Source of the DNA: Eshraghiella sp050874365
GTDB taxonomy: Bacteria > Bacillota > Clostridia > Lachnospirales > Lachnospiraceae
Direction of reading: 5' to 3'
DNA: 13,018 nt
Assembly: GCA_050874365.1 (NCBI GenBank)
Contig: JBNMKN010000050.1
Span: forward strand, 1 to 13,018
Both the position numbers and the translations under genes were made by a program. Shown here in pieces: positions 1 to 6,949 of this stretch. The notes below the pieces were generated by a model, which was not told the origin of the DNA, ran no database searches, and worked only from the letters and a program-made list of their open reading frames with translations. How positions within the stretch are numbered: position 1 is the stretch's first letter; every line of letters starts with the position of its first letter.

Positions 1-900
1 AACCGTGTGGATATTCTTGACCCTGCTATTTTAAGACCGGGCCGATTTGACAGAAAGGTTGCTGTCGGTAAGCCGGATGTTAAGGGAAGAAGAGAAATTC
101 TTGAAGTACATGTTAAGGGCAAGCCGATAGGCGATGACGTAGACCTTGATACCGTTGCACAGACAACGGCGGGATTTACGGGAGCTGACCTTGAGAACCT
201 TATGAACGAAGCAGCTATTTATGCGGCTAAGAATGGCAGAAAGTATATTATACAGGCTGATATCGAAAGATCCTTCATTAAAGTCGGTATCGGTGCAGAG
301 AAGAAGAGTAAAGTCATTTCAGATAAGGAAAAGAAAATTACGGCATACCATGAAGCAGGTCATGCAATTCTTTTCCATGTACTGCCTGATGTGGGACCTG
401 TCCATACTATTTCAATCATTCCTACCGGAATGGGTGCGGCAGGCTATACAATGCCTCTCCCTGAAAAGGATGAAATGTTTAACACCAAAGGAAAGATGTT
501 ACAGCAGATTATCGTGGGACTTGGCGGACGTGTTGCGGAAGAACTTGTATTTGAAGATGTTACAACAGGTGCATCACAGGATATTAAGCAGTCTACCGCA
601 CTTGCAAGAGCTATGGTAACCGAATACGGTTTCTCCGACAAAATCGGACCTATTGATTACGGTAATGACAGTGATGAAGTATTTATCGGAAGAGATTTAG
701 CCCATACAAGAAAATACGGTGAAAATGTAGCCGGAGAGATTGACGAAGAAGTTAAGAAGATTATTGAAGAGTGTTATGCAAAAGCCAAAGAACTTATTCT
801 TGCCAATAAGAATGTGCTTGACAGCTGTGCAGAAATCCTTATCAAGAAAGAAAAAATTACAAGAGAAGAGTTTGAGGCGTTGTTTGAGAATAACAATTAG
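1..900 (+). CDS. ftsH: ATP-dependent zinc metalloprotease FtsH, C-terminal part (5' end outside window)
   Basis: This is the C-terminal 299 residues of FtsH, the membrane-anchored AAA+ protease that degrades misfolded and regulatory proteins. The reading frame is open from the first base, so the N-terminal membrane segments and Walker motifs lie to the left of the window. Visible in order: the end of the AAA+ module with the second region of homology (ILRPGRFDR, window residues 10-18, carrying the arginine fingers); the AAA lid helices (TTAGFTGADLENLMNEAA); the M41 peptidase domain with the HEAGH zinc motif (residues 117-121, bases 349-363); and the third expected zinc ligand, Asp194, in GASQDIKQST. 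The protein ends in a charged helix, and the TAG at 898-900 is about where the family normally stops. Nothing looks damaged. A terminator at 1040-1076 probably ends its transcript. Confidence 0.95.
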   Translation, partial: NRVDILDPAILRPGRFDRKVAVGKPDVKGRREILEVHVKGKPIGDDVDLDTVAQTTAGFTGADLENLMNEAAIYAAKNGRKYIIQADIERSFIKVGIGAEKKSKVISDKEKKITAYHEAGHAILFHVLPDVGPVHTISIIPTGMGAAGYTMPLPEKDEMFNTKGKMLQQIIVGLGGRVAEELVFEDVTTGASQDIKQSTALARAMVTEYGFSDKIGPIDYGNDSDEVFIGRDLAHTRKYGENVAGEIDEEVKKIIEECYAKAKELILANKNVLDSCAEILIKKEKITREEFEALFENNN

Positions 901-904
901 TAAA

Positions 905-947
905 TGTGCACAAAATAAAGATTAATTTTTGTGCAAGTTTGTGCACA
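905..947 (+). repeat. One 5' arm with two competing 3' arms, just after ftsH
   Basis: The segment TGTGCACAAA (905-914) can pair with TTTGTGCACA (938-947). The overlapping TGCACAAAA (907-915) can instead pair with TTTTGTGCA (927-935). The two hairpins exclude each other because they share the 5' arm. There is no long T-run after either, so this is a weak candidate for a terminator or mRNA 3'-end stabiliser behind ftsH. Only the sequence symmetry is seen; any role is inference. From 948 to 1039 I see no gene and no convincing site. Confidence 0.4.
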
Positions 948-1039
948 CTTATTTTGGACATATTGATATACTCTCATTGTAACCCCCCAATACATTATAT
1001 AGTTTTACTACACCCCATAAGAAACAAAATACCTTCTCC

Positions 1040-1076
1040 AAAGAGGACCGCCGACGGAAGCGGTCCTCTTTACTTT
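1040..1076 (+). terminator. Intrinsic terminator after ftsH
   Basis: A 12-bp perfect stem, AAAGAGGACCGC (1040-1051) pairing with GCGGTCCTCTTT (1060-1071), has an 8-base loop. The 3' arm runs into a T-rich tail (TTTACTTTAT). It lies 140 bases after the ftsH stop and before the promoter of the amylase-like gene, so it separates the two transcription units. Confidence 0.85.
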
Positions 1077-1107
1077 ATGCGGACAATCTTCCGATTGTGC
1101 ATATTAG

Positions 1108-1119
1108 CGAAAATTTTCG
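1108..1119. promoter_or_regulatory. Perfect 12-bp palindrome upstream of the amylase promoter
   Basis: CGAAAATTTTCG is a perfect palindrome ending 12 bases before the -35 box of the predicted promoter of the GH13 gene. The position suits an activator or repressor site. The centre is A/T, not the CG expected of a LacI/CcpA-type operator, and the symmetry does not extend beyond 12 bases. It may be chance in AT-rich DNA. Confidence 0.25.
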
Positions 1120-1131
1120 GCGAAGATTATA

Positions 1132-1160
1132 TTGCAAGTAATTCTAAATAGATTTAAAAT
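1132..1160 (+). promoter_or_regulatory. Sigma-A-type promoter of the amylase-like gene
   Basis: The -35 box TTGCAA (1132-1137) and -10 box TAAAAT (1155-1160) are separated by 17 bases. Each differs little from TTGACA and TATAAT. Transcription would start near 1167, leaving a leader of about 28 bases that contains the AAGAGG ribosome binding site. This places the ATG at 1171 only a few bases from the mRNA end and favours the ATG at 1195. Confidence 0.6.
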
Positions 1161-1181
1161 ATAACGAGTAATGTCAATTAT

Positions 1182-1187
1182 AAGAGG
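1182..1187 (+). promoter_or_regulatory. Ribosome binding site that decides the amylase start
   Basis: AAGAGG lies 7 bases before the ATG at 1195. The in-frame ATG at 1171 has no such site upstream, so 1195 is the preferred start. Confidence 0.65.
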
Positions 1188-1194
1188 TAGAGAA

Positions 1195-3301
1195 ATGGAA
1201 TTTATTAGAAATTTTGATTATATGTCCAAAGAAGAAAAGACATGTATGTATTTAATTAATATGAGACCTGTTCTTAATTCGAGAGGTCTGTTTCATGACT
1301 GTACGGAGGAATACAGAAACCCTTCCGAACCGGACAAGAACTCAGATGTATTTATTAAATTCAGAACAGTAAAAAATAATGCCGATAAGGTCGGAATTGT
1401 TACGGACGGAGTATATACTCCTATGAAAAAGACCTCTTATGATTCAAAGTTTGATTATTATACCACAACAGTCCATGTCGGAGAGACACAGTTCAGATAT
1501 TATTTTGAAATTGTGACGGGACGTGCCACGGTATATTTTAACCAGCTTGGCGCAATGACCGAGCTTAATCAGGATTACAATTTTGCCATTAATCCTGGTT
1601 TTAAGACACCTGAGTGGGTAAAAGGTGCCGTTATATACCAGATATATGTGGACAGGTTCTATAACGGTGATAAGAGCAATGACGTAGTTGACCATGAGTA
1701 TAATTACATCGGAGAGCACGTCAACAGGGTAGAGAACTGGGACAAATATCCTGCAACAATGGGTGTAAGGGAATTTTACGGTGGTGACCTTGAGGGCGTA
1801 ATCCAGAAACTTGATTATTTACAGGATTTGGGAATCCAGTGTATATATTTTAACCCATTGTTTGTATCGCCATCCAACCATAAATATGATATTCAGGATT
1901 ATGATTATATCGACCCTCATTTCGGAAAGATAGTTGAGGACGGCGGAGATGTACTTCCTGAAGGCGTATGGGATAATTCCAAGGCAACAAAGTACATTAA
2001 GAGAGTTACAAGCCTTGCCAACCTTGAAGCAAGTAACGAATTGTTTGCCCATCTTGTGGATGAAGCCCACAAGAGAGGCATTAAAGTAATAATAGATGGC
2101 GTATTTAACCACTGTGGTTCTTTTAATAAGTGGTTAGACAGGGAAAGAATTTACGAGAACAGCAACGATTTTGAAAAGGGTGCTTATGTATCGGCTGACA
2201 GCCCATACAGGGATTTCTTCCAGTTTAACGATATGGGTGCATGGCCTTATAACGGAACCTATAACGGCTGGTGGGGACATGATACACTTCCTAAGCTGAA
2301 CTACGAGGGTTCAAAGAAGCTTGAAGAGTATATCCTCAACATCGGACGTAAGTGGGTATCCCCTCCATATAACGTGGACGGCTGGAGACTTGACGTTGCC
2401 GCCGACCTTGGTTTCAGCGCCGAGTACAACCACGAATTCTGGAGAAAATTCCGTAATGCGGTTAAGGAAGCTAATCCTAACGCCGTAATTCTTGCGGAAC
2501 ATTACGGAGACCCATATTCATGGTTACAGGGAGACCAGTGGGATACAATCATGAACTACGATGCTTTTATGGAGCCTCTCATGGTTCCTGACAGGTATGG
2601 AAAAGCACAGTGACTCATTTAAACAGGAAAAAATAGGTAATCCTTCATATTTCTTTGATTCAATGAGACATAATATGTCAAGAATGGGAGATTCTCCTGT
2701 AAGAATTTCAATGAACGAGTTGTCTAACCATGACCATTCACGTTTCCTTACAAGAACCAACAGAACCGTTGGCAGAACCGATTCAAGAGGACCTAAGGCA
2801 GCGGAAATGAACGTCAACAAGGGTGTATTCAAAGAAGCTGTAGTTGTCCAGATGACATGGCCGGGTGCTCCTACAATATATTACGGGGATGAAGCCGGAG
2901 TATGCGGCTGGACGGACCCTGATAACAGAAGAACATACCCATGGGGACACGAAGATAAAGAGCTTATCGAGTTCCATAAAGCAGTAATTAATATCCACAA
3001 GTCCGTGCCTGCGCTTATTGACGGTTCGTACAAAAATCTTTTTGGCGAATATAACGTTATTGCATACGGAAGATTCAAGAGAGACAGTCAGGCTGTCACA
3101 ATCGTTAATAATAACGAATATGAGAAACAGGTTGATATTCCTGTATGGGAATGTGAAATACCTGACGGAAGCGTGATGAAAGAAGCTATTATATCCGAAA
3201 GAGACACTTTCAGACTTAATGACAGGGAATTTACCGTGGATAACGGTAAAATAACAATTAATATGCCTGCATTTTCATCGGTTATTCTTGTTAATACTTG
3301 A
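1195..3301 (+). pseudogene. GH13 neopullulanase/cyclomaltodextrinase-type amylase, frameshifted
   Basis: The gene encodes an alpha-glucan hydrolase of glycoside hydrolase family 13. There is no signal peptide, so it should act in the cytoplasm on imported maltodextrins or cyclodextrins. A beta-rich N-terminal domain resembling CBM34 (roughly residues 15-135) precedes the TIM barrel, which begins at WVKGAVIYQIYVDRFYNGD. Conserved barrel features are DGVFNH, the nucleophile Asp400 in GWRLDVAAD, the acid/base Glu435 in ILAEHYGD, and NHDHSRF with the third catalytic Asp at bases 2732-2734. The first two are in the frame beginning at 1195, which ends at TGA 2611-2613. NHD and the C-terminal domain lie in the +1 frame, running to TGA 3299-3301. 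Continuity of the protein changes frame at about 2580-2582, where MEPL should be followed by WFLTGMEKHSD. This fits a 2-base deletion or a 1-base insertion. No homopolymer lies there, so a true mutation is likely, though an assembly error is possible. An intact product would be about 700 residues. Confidence 0.85.
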
Positions 3302-3327
3302 AATTTATCTCAATAATTTGATATAAT
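3298..3327 (+). promoter_or_regulatory. Promoter of the TetR-family gene (leaderless transcript expected)
   Basis: The -35 box TTGAAA (3298-3303) overlaps the amylase stop codon. The -10 box is a consensus TATAAT (3322-3327), with an 18-base spacer. The start codon of the regulator is at 3336, only 8 bases after the -10 box, so transcription would begin at or within a base or two of the ATG. No Shine-Dalgarno sequence is present. Confidence 0.65.
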
Positions 3328-3337
3328 ATTGAATTAT
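3313..3337. promoter_or_regulatory. Putative TetR autoregulatory operator
   Basis: This is a 25-base imperfect palindrome: ATAATTTGATAT (3313-3324), a central A, then ATATTGAATTAT (3326-3337). Ten of the 12 arm positions pair. It covers the -10 box and the ATG of the adjacent TetR-family gene, the usual place for a repressor to block its own promoter. The region is AT-rich, so some symmetry is expected by chance; binding is inference. Confidence 0.45.
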
Positions 3338-3881
3338 GGAACAGATTAAAGAATTAACGAAACGTCTGATAGCGAACAGCTTTAAAGAGCTTCTGCTGCA
3401 GAATTCTTTTGAAAAAATTACAATCAAAATGATAACGGACCATGCCAATGTAATCAGACCCACATTTTATAACCATTTCCATGATAAGTACGAACTGCTT
3501 GAATGGATTTTCAGGGATGAGGTTTTGGATGAGGCAGAAATGCTTGAACGTGACGGAAAGATAGAAGAAGGCATTTATCATATCTTCTCCAAATTTTACG
3601 AAGACAGGGAATTTTACCGGAAAGCGTTTGAGATAACCGGACAGAATGGTTTTGCAGATACATTGTCCGATATGTTTACTTATTTTTATAAGGAGGCGGC
3701 ATCAAGGAATCTGAAGGCCGTAAAAGAGACAAGGCTTTCTGTTGATACAGTAGCCAGGTATTACTCCAGCGGATTAATCACGGTACTTAAGATGCTTGTG
3801 GAGGATAATGGCTCGGAGAATCTTGAGGATTTCCTTTACGGATACCGTTATCTGATAAGCCATGCTTTATATGATATATAA
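3336..3881 (+). CDS. TetR/AcrR-family transcriptional regulator
   Basis: This is a 181-residue one-domain-plus-ligand-domain repressor of the TetR class, a usual length for the family. The N-terminal helix-turn-helix spans about residues 8-55. The recognition helix is near VIRPTFYNHF (39-48), and the typical DKYELLEWIF segment leads into the ligand-binding helices. The C-terminal part (about 60-181) is all-helical and poorly conserved, so the ligand cannot be read. The ATG at 3336 is the only sensible start: an in-frame stop (TGA) is at 3330-3332 and the next Met is inside the DNA-binding domain. It has no ribosome binding site. It is followed directly by a strong terminator, so it is probably transcribed alone. 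It sits just upstream of the polyketide-like operon and could control that operon or the broken amylase gene, but I see no second copy of its palindrome before 4007. Confidence 0.9.
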   Translation: MEQIKELTKRLIANSFKELLLQNSFEKITIKMITDHANVIRPTFYNHFHDKYELLEWIFRDEVLDEAEMLERDGKIEEGIYHIFSKFYEDREFYRKAFEITGQNGFADTLSDMFTYFYKEAASRNLKAVKETRLSVDTVARYYSSGLITVLKMLVEDNGSENLEDFLYGYRYLISHALYDI

Positions 3882-3883
3882 TT

Positions 3884-3918
3884 GCGACTACATTTTTGGG
3901 AAAATGTAGTCGCTTTTT
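3884..3918 (+). terminator. Intrinsic terminator after the TetR gene
   Basis: A perfect 13-bp stem, GCGACTACATTTT (3884-3896) with AAAATGTAGTCGC (3901-3913), a TGGG tetraloop and five T residues (3914-3918). It starts 3 bases after the regulator's stop codon and isolates the downstream operon. Confidence 0.95.
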
Positions 3919-3994
3919 ACATTTAAGGAAAATTGTATATGGAAAAAAATACATTCAAAAATTAGAATACAAGGGTAAATTGAAGAAAGTGTGT

Positions 3995-3999
3995 AGAGG
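3995..3999 (+). promoter_or_regulatory. Ribosome binding site that decides the MntP-like start
   Basis: AGAGG lies 7 bases before the ATG at 4007. A longer reading frame opens at a TTG (3896) inside the terminator stem, which cannot be the real start. The promoter of the operon should lie between 3919 and 4000, but no convincing -35/-10 pair is visible there. Confidence 0.65.
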
Positions 4000-4006
4000 T
4001 TTATTC

Positions 4007-4591
4007 ATGAATACAGTAATGATAATACTGGTCGGTTTTGGATTAGCGTTTGATGTATTTTATATAGCTGTATCACAAGGATGTGTGTTAGACCGTATAC
4101 AGGGCAGGAATATGTCGTTAATGTGCCTTATAGTCTGCGGATGGCAGATGGTTGCACTGGCGATAGGCTACGGGATTGCGAGACTGCCTAAAGTATATGC
4201 AATGTCTACCGAGATCCGGATGGTATGGTCCCTTATATCGGCGTTGATTTTTATTGCTATAGGTTTTATTAAGATATATATAAGCAACCACAAAGTAGCA
4301 AGACCGGAAGTACGACAGGAAATAGATTTTAAGAAAATATGTGGTATAGCCTCATCCACCAGTATATATACGTTGTTTGCAGGGCTTGCCTGTGAATGGG
4401 TAGGCATGAACATAGCAGATATATGTATCATGGTATGTTTTATGACAATAGCACTTGTTATATCCGGAGTGTACGTGGGATACAGAAACGGAGAGCTTAA
4501 TAACAAAGTATATTTAAGCGGCGGAGCGTTGCTCATAATAGCCGGAATATGTGTTATAGCAGAGTATCTTATATGGTGGTTTGAAAGGTAA
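4007..4591 (+). CDS. MntP-like (DUF204-type) membrane protein, altered ion site
   Basis: This 194-residue integral membrane protein has about six hydrophobic segments in two similar halves, matching the size and layout of the MntP manganese exporter family. The first half has FGLAFDVFYIAVSQG, placing Asp16 where MntP has its conserved TM1 aspartate. The second half has IASSTSIYTLFAGLA, corresponding to the family's TSxDAxAVG segment, but Tyr121 replaces the aspartate. The later stretch (ALVISGVYVGYRNGE, then LSGGALLIIAGI) also follows the family pattern. The acidic residue usual in TM2 appears to be missing as well. The family match is by eye. It stands 6 bases before the first acyltransferase and is probably the first gene of the operon. 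With one metal-binding half altered, simple Mn export is doubtful; transport or membrane partnering for the lipid product is possible but unproven. Confidence 0.7.
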   Translation: MNTVMIILVGFGLAFDVFYIAVSQGCVLDRIQGRNMSLMCLIVCGWQMVALAIGYGIARLPKVYAMSTEIRMVWSLISALIFIAIGFIKIYISNHKVARPEVRQEIDFKKICGIASSTSIYTLFAGLACEWVGMNIADICIMVCFMTIALVISGVYVGYRNGELNNKVYLSGGALLIIAGICVIAEYLIWWFER

Positions 4592-4597
4592 AAAGAT

Positions 4598-5224
4598 ATG
4601 CCAAAGTGGACTAATTCGTTAAAAGCTGCAATAGGAAATGCCGTTCTTACCGTCTTTGTTAAGGTGGGAATGAGACCTAAGCAGATATTTCAAAATAAAA
4701 ACAGAAAAAACTGTAATTACGGTGAACCTGTTATATTCATAGGAAATCACACCAGCCATTATGACGGAATAATGACATCCGTAGAATTTAAGAAAAGCAA
4801 GGCTAATATAATAGTTGCCAAGGACTGGTTTGAGAAGAAAAGCATTAACTGGTATCTTAAGAATGCCAGATGTATTCCGATGGACAGATACGGAGTTGAC
4901 ACCGGATGGCTTAGAAGTTCAAAAGAAGCTGTCAAAAAGGGCGAATCGATTATTATTTATCCCGAAGGAAAGACCAGTAAGGACGGTAATATCGGTGAGT
5001 TTAAATCAGGTTTTATTATGTTATCCATAATGACCGGAGCGAAGATTGTTCCGTTTGTCATAGATGGTAAATATAAAATGGTATTTGGAAGGCGACAGAG
5101 AATATACCTTGGTGAGCCGTTAGCACTTACAGAAGAAGGCAAATCACTTACTCCTAAGTACATGGAGGAGGAAAGCGAAAGATTTCGTCAGATAATACAA
5201 GATATGAAAGAAAAAGTGAAATAG
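4598..5224 (+). CDS. PlsC-type lysophospholipid acyltransferase (first copy)
   Basis: This 208-residue member of the 1-acyl-glycerol-3-phosphate acyltransferase (LPLAT/PlsC) superfamily would transfer an acyl chain from a carrier to a hydroxyl acceptor at the inner face of the membrane. Motif I is NHTSHYD with catalytic His51 and Asp56 (HX4D). Motif II is IPMDR (93-97). Motif III is YPEGK (121-125), followed by FKSGF, and motif IV is IVPFVI. PEGK in place of the more usual PEGT is a small deviation. It has an AAAGG site 10 bases upstream of the ATG and ends 9 bases before the first carrier protein. This spacing next to a carrier suggests the acyl donor is an acyl-ACP made by this operon, not the housekeeping phospholipid pathway. 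That use is inference; the family assignment is firm. Confidence 0.85.
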   Translation: MPKWTNSLKAAIGNAVLTVFVKVGMRPKQIFQNKNRKNCNYGEPVIFIGNHTSHYDGIMTSVEFKKSKANIIVAKDWFEKKSINWYLKNARCIPMDRYGVDTGWLRSSKEAVKKGESIIIYPEGKTSKDGNIGEFKSGFIMLSIMTGAKIVPFVIDGKYKMVFGRRQRIYLGEPLALTEEGKSLTPKYMEEESERFRQIIQDMKEKVK

Positions 5225-5233
5225 GAGATTGTT

Positions 5234-5467
5234 ATGGTATTTGATAAACTTTTAGAGATTTTTTCTAATGTAATACCTGAAGTTGATACTGCGGAAATTA
5301 CAAAAGACAGTACATTATTTGAAGATTTGGGACTTAATTCATTGACAATGATGCTTCTTGCGGTATCGGTTGAAGATGAGTTCGGCATTAAATTTGAAGA
5401 TGCCGGAGAACTTAATACGGTAGAAGACGTATGCAATTATATTACAGATAAGACCGGTGAACAGTAA
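5234..5467 (+). CDS. Acyl carrier protein (first)
   Basis: This 77-residue acidic, helical protein has the size and pattern of an acyl or peptidyl carrier protein. The phosphopantetheine attachment motif is LGLNSLTMM, with Ser36. The residue before it is Asn where DSL is more common, a variant known in carrier proteins. It would need a phosphopantetheinyl transferase, and none is in the window. AGGAG lies 6 bases before the ATG, and the stop codon overlaps the next ATG (TAATG at 5465-5469), indicating translational coupling to the flavoprotein gene. It differs clearly from the second carrier at 8529, so each probably serves a different step, for example starter or final-transfer carrier versus elongation carrier. 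Confidence 0.9.
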   Translation: MVFDKLLEIFSNVIPEVDTAEITKDSTLFEDLGLNSLTMMLLAVSVEDEFGIKFEDAGELNTVEDVCNYITDKTGEQ

Positions 5468-6189
5468 TGAAGGTTTTGTTGATTAACGGTAGCCTCCGCG
5501 GAGAAAACAGCCATTCACTTATGGTTGCACGTAAGTTCACGGAGGGCATCTGCGAAGAGGCGGATTCGGAAGTTAAGGAAATATACCTTGGCAATACCAG
5601 AATAGAGCATTGCAGAGGATGTTTTGGCTGCTGGAAGGTTACTCCCGGCAGATGTGTGATAAAAGATGATATGACAGGAATAATATTGGATATACTTGAC
5701 AGCGATGTGATTATCCTATGTTTTCCATTGTATTTCTTCGGAGTATCTTCACCGATGAAGACACTTATGGACAGACTTCTTCCGTTAAAGATGCCATATA
5801 AAGGCTGTCTGTCAACAGAGGAAAATCCCGTTATAATGGATTTCCGTTATGACCTTTCAAAGAAAAGGCTGGTGCTCATATCAAGTTGTGCACACGCATC
5901 AACAGATGTTGTGTATGAACCGGTTACAAAACAGTTTGACCTCGCATGGGGTCCCGGCAATTACGATACGGTATTTTGTCCACAGGGCGAGATACTTATG
6001 TTAGAGCAGATGAAGCCGATACTTTCGGTATATCTGAATAAAGTCAAAGAAGCAGGCAGAGAGCTTGCAAGAGAAGGAAAACTGTCAGAGGAGACACGCA
6101 AAAAGGTCTGTGCTCCACTTATACCTGTCAGAGCAGTTGAAAAGATGATGACGGGATATTGGCAGGATTATCCACAGGAGATGGAATAG
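5467..6189 (+). CDS. Iron-sulfur flavoprotein-like NAD(P)H-dependent FMN oxidoreductase
   Basis: This 240-residue protein has a flavodoxin-like fold. It opens with VLLINGSLRGENSHS, the phosphate-binding loop of NADPH-dependent FMN reductases. A later CFPLYFFGVSSPMKTLMDR segment is typical of the flavin-binding site of this family. Between them is a cysteine cluster, CRGCFGCWKVTPGRC (Cys49, 52, 55, 63), of the CX2CX2CX7C form. Iron-sulfur flavoproteins carry a compact CX2CX2CX4-7C motif that binds a 4Fe-4S cluster, so a cluster is likely here. It should be a cytoplasmic electron-transfer or substrate-reducing enzyme. Its start overlaps the stop of the first carrier by one base, and its stop lies one base before the next gene, so it belongs to the pathway. 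It may reduce an enoyl or aromatic intermediate, or supply electrons; the substrate cannot be read from sequence. Confidence 0.8.
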   Translation: MKVLLINGSLRGENSHSLMVARKFTEGICEEADSEVKEIYLGNTRIEHCRGCFGCWKVTPGRCVIKDDMTGIILDILDSDVIILCFPLYFFGVSSPMKTLMDRLLPLKMPYKGCLSTEENPVIMDFRYDLSKKRLVLISSCAHASTDVVYEPVTKQFDLAWGPGNYDTVFCPQGEILMLEQMKPILSVYLNKVKEAGRELAREGKLSEETRKKVCAPLIPVRAVEKMMTGYWQDYPQEME

Positions 6190-6190
6190 G

Positions 6191-6949
6191 ATGAAAGAAA
6201 GAAGCACAAGCAGTATGGGACTGTTCAGGTTCTATTATGTAGCAGGATCCAGCCCGTTATTTGTTTCGACAATGATATTAAGAGAAAAATATTATCATAA
6301 ACACCCTGAGAAGTACAGTAAAGAGCAGCGTTTTAAATTTGCCAAGAAGATTATGCTTCACATGAAAAACAGAGGAAGGGTTAAGACCAATTATTATGGA
6401 AGAGAGAATCTTCCTAAAGAAGGCGGCTATATACTCTATTCCAATCATCAGGGCAAATACGATGCAATCGGAATTCTCGTAGACCAGAAGGAGCCTTGCA
6501 GCGTACTGATGGAGAGAAAGCAGGGCAGCAGGGTAGTTGCAAAGCAGGTGTTGAGACTTACGGGAAGTGAGACTCTGGACCTTGATAATCCTAAGAGCCA
6601 GATTGCCACACTTAAAAAAGTGGCAGAGCAGGTAGCGGACGGAAGAAGATACCTCATCTTTCCTGAAGGAAAATGGGGCGATAACAAGAATACACTTCAG
6701 AAATTCAATGCCGGATGCTTCAGATGTTCTTTTGATTCCAAGACTCCGGTTGTGCCTGTGGCAATAGTTGATTCCTACAAAGGACTTAACGGCAATTCCC
6801 TCAGAAAGGTAACCACACAAGTACATTACCTTAAGCCGATACCTTACGAAGAATATAAGGATCTCAGAAAAAATGAATTGTGTGAGCTTGTAAAAGAAAG
6901 AATACAGAATAAATTGGATGAAGTTCTTAAAAAGAGGTCAGAAAAGTGA
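6191..6949 (+). CDS. PlsC-type acyltransferase (second copy)
   Basis: This 252-residue LPLAT/PlsC superfamily protein has an N-terminal extension of about 65 residues that the first copy lacks. Motif I is NHQGKYD with His86 and Asp91. Motif III is FPEGK (157-161), then LQKFNAGC, and motif IV is PVVPVAIVD. Motif II is weak: the place of IPxDR reads LDLDN, without the arginine that usually contacts the acceptor phosphate. That suggests a different acceptor from a classic lysophosphatidate acyltransferase. AGGAG lies 10 bases before the ATG. The stop overlaps the next start by four bases (GTGA, 6946-6949). Two acyltransferases of this kind are also typical of aryl-polyene clusters, where they are thought to attach the polyene chain to a membrane lipid. 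The acceptor here is unknown. Confidence 0.85.
   Translation: MKERSTSSMGLFRFYYVAGSSPLFVSTMILREKYYHKHPEKYSKEQRFKFAKKIMLHMKNRGRVKTNYYGRENLPKEGGYILYSNHQGKYDAIGILVDQKEPCSVLMERKQGSRVVAKQVLRLTGSETLDLDNPKSQIATLKKVAEQVADGRRYLIFPEGKWGDNKNTLQKFNAGCFRCSFDSKTPVVPVAIVDSYKGLNGNSLRKVTTQVHYLKPIPYEEYKDLRKNELCELVKERIQNKLDEVLKKRSEK

Noticed and set aside
906..1151. Reading frame of 81 codons after ftsH
   Set aside because: It has no ribosome binding site, runs through the terminator stem at 1040-1071 and has no protein-like pattern.
1171..1194. Upstream ATG as the start of the amylase-like gene
   Set aside because: It has no ribosome binding site and lies only a few bases from the predicted transcription start; the ATG at 1195 has AAGAGG 7 bases upstream.
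2569..2613. Programmed frameshift in the GH13 gene
   Set aside because: No slippery heptamer, no stop-codon-type +1 site and no downstream stimulatory structure is evident; mutation or sequence error is simpler.
3916..3968. Promoter for the operon with TTTACA or TTGTAT as -35 and TATATG or TAGAAT as -10
   Set aside because: Spacers (14 or 24 bases) are wrong, so no confident promoter could be assigned even though one is expected here.
3896..4006. N-terminal extension of the MntP-like gene starting at TTG 3896
   Set aside because: It begins inside the terminator stem and adds a charged stretch not expected before the first membrane segment; ATG 4007 has a good AGAGG.
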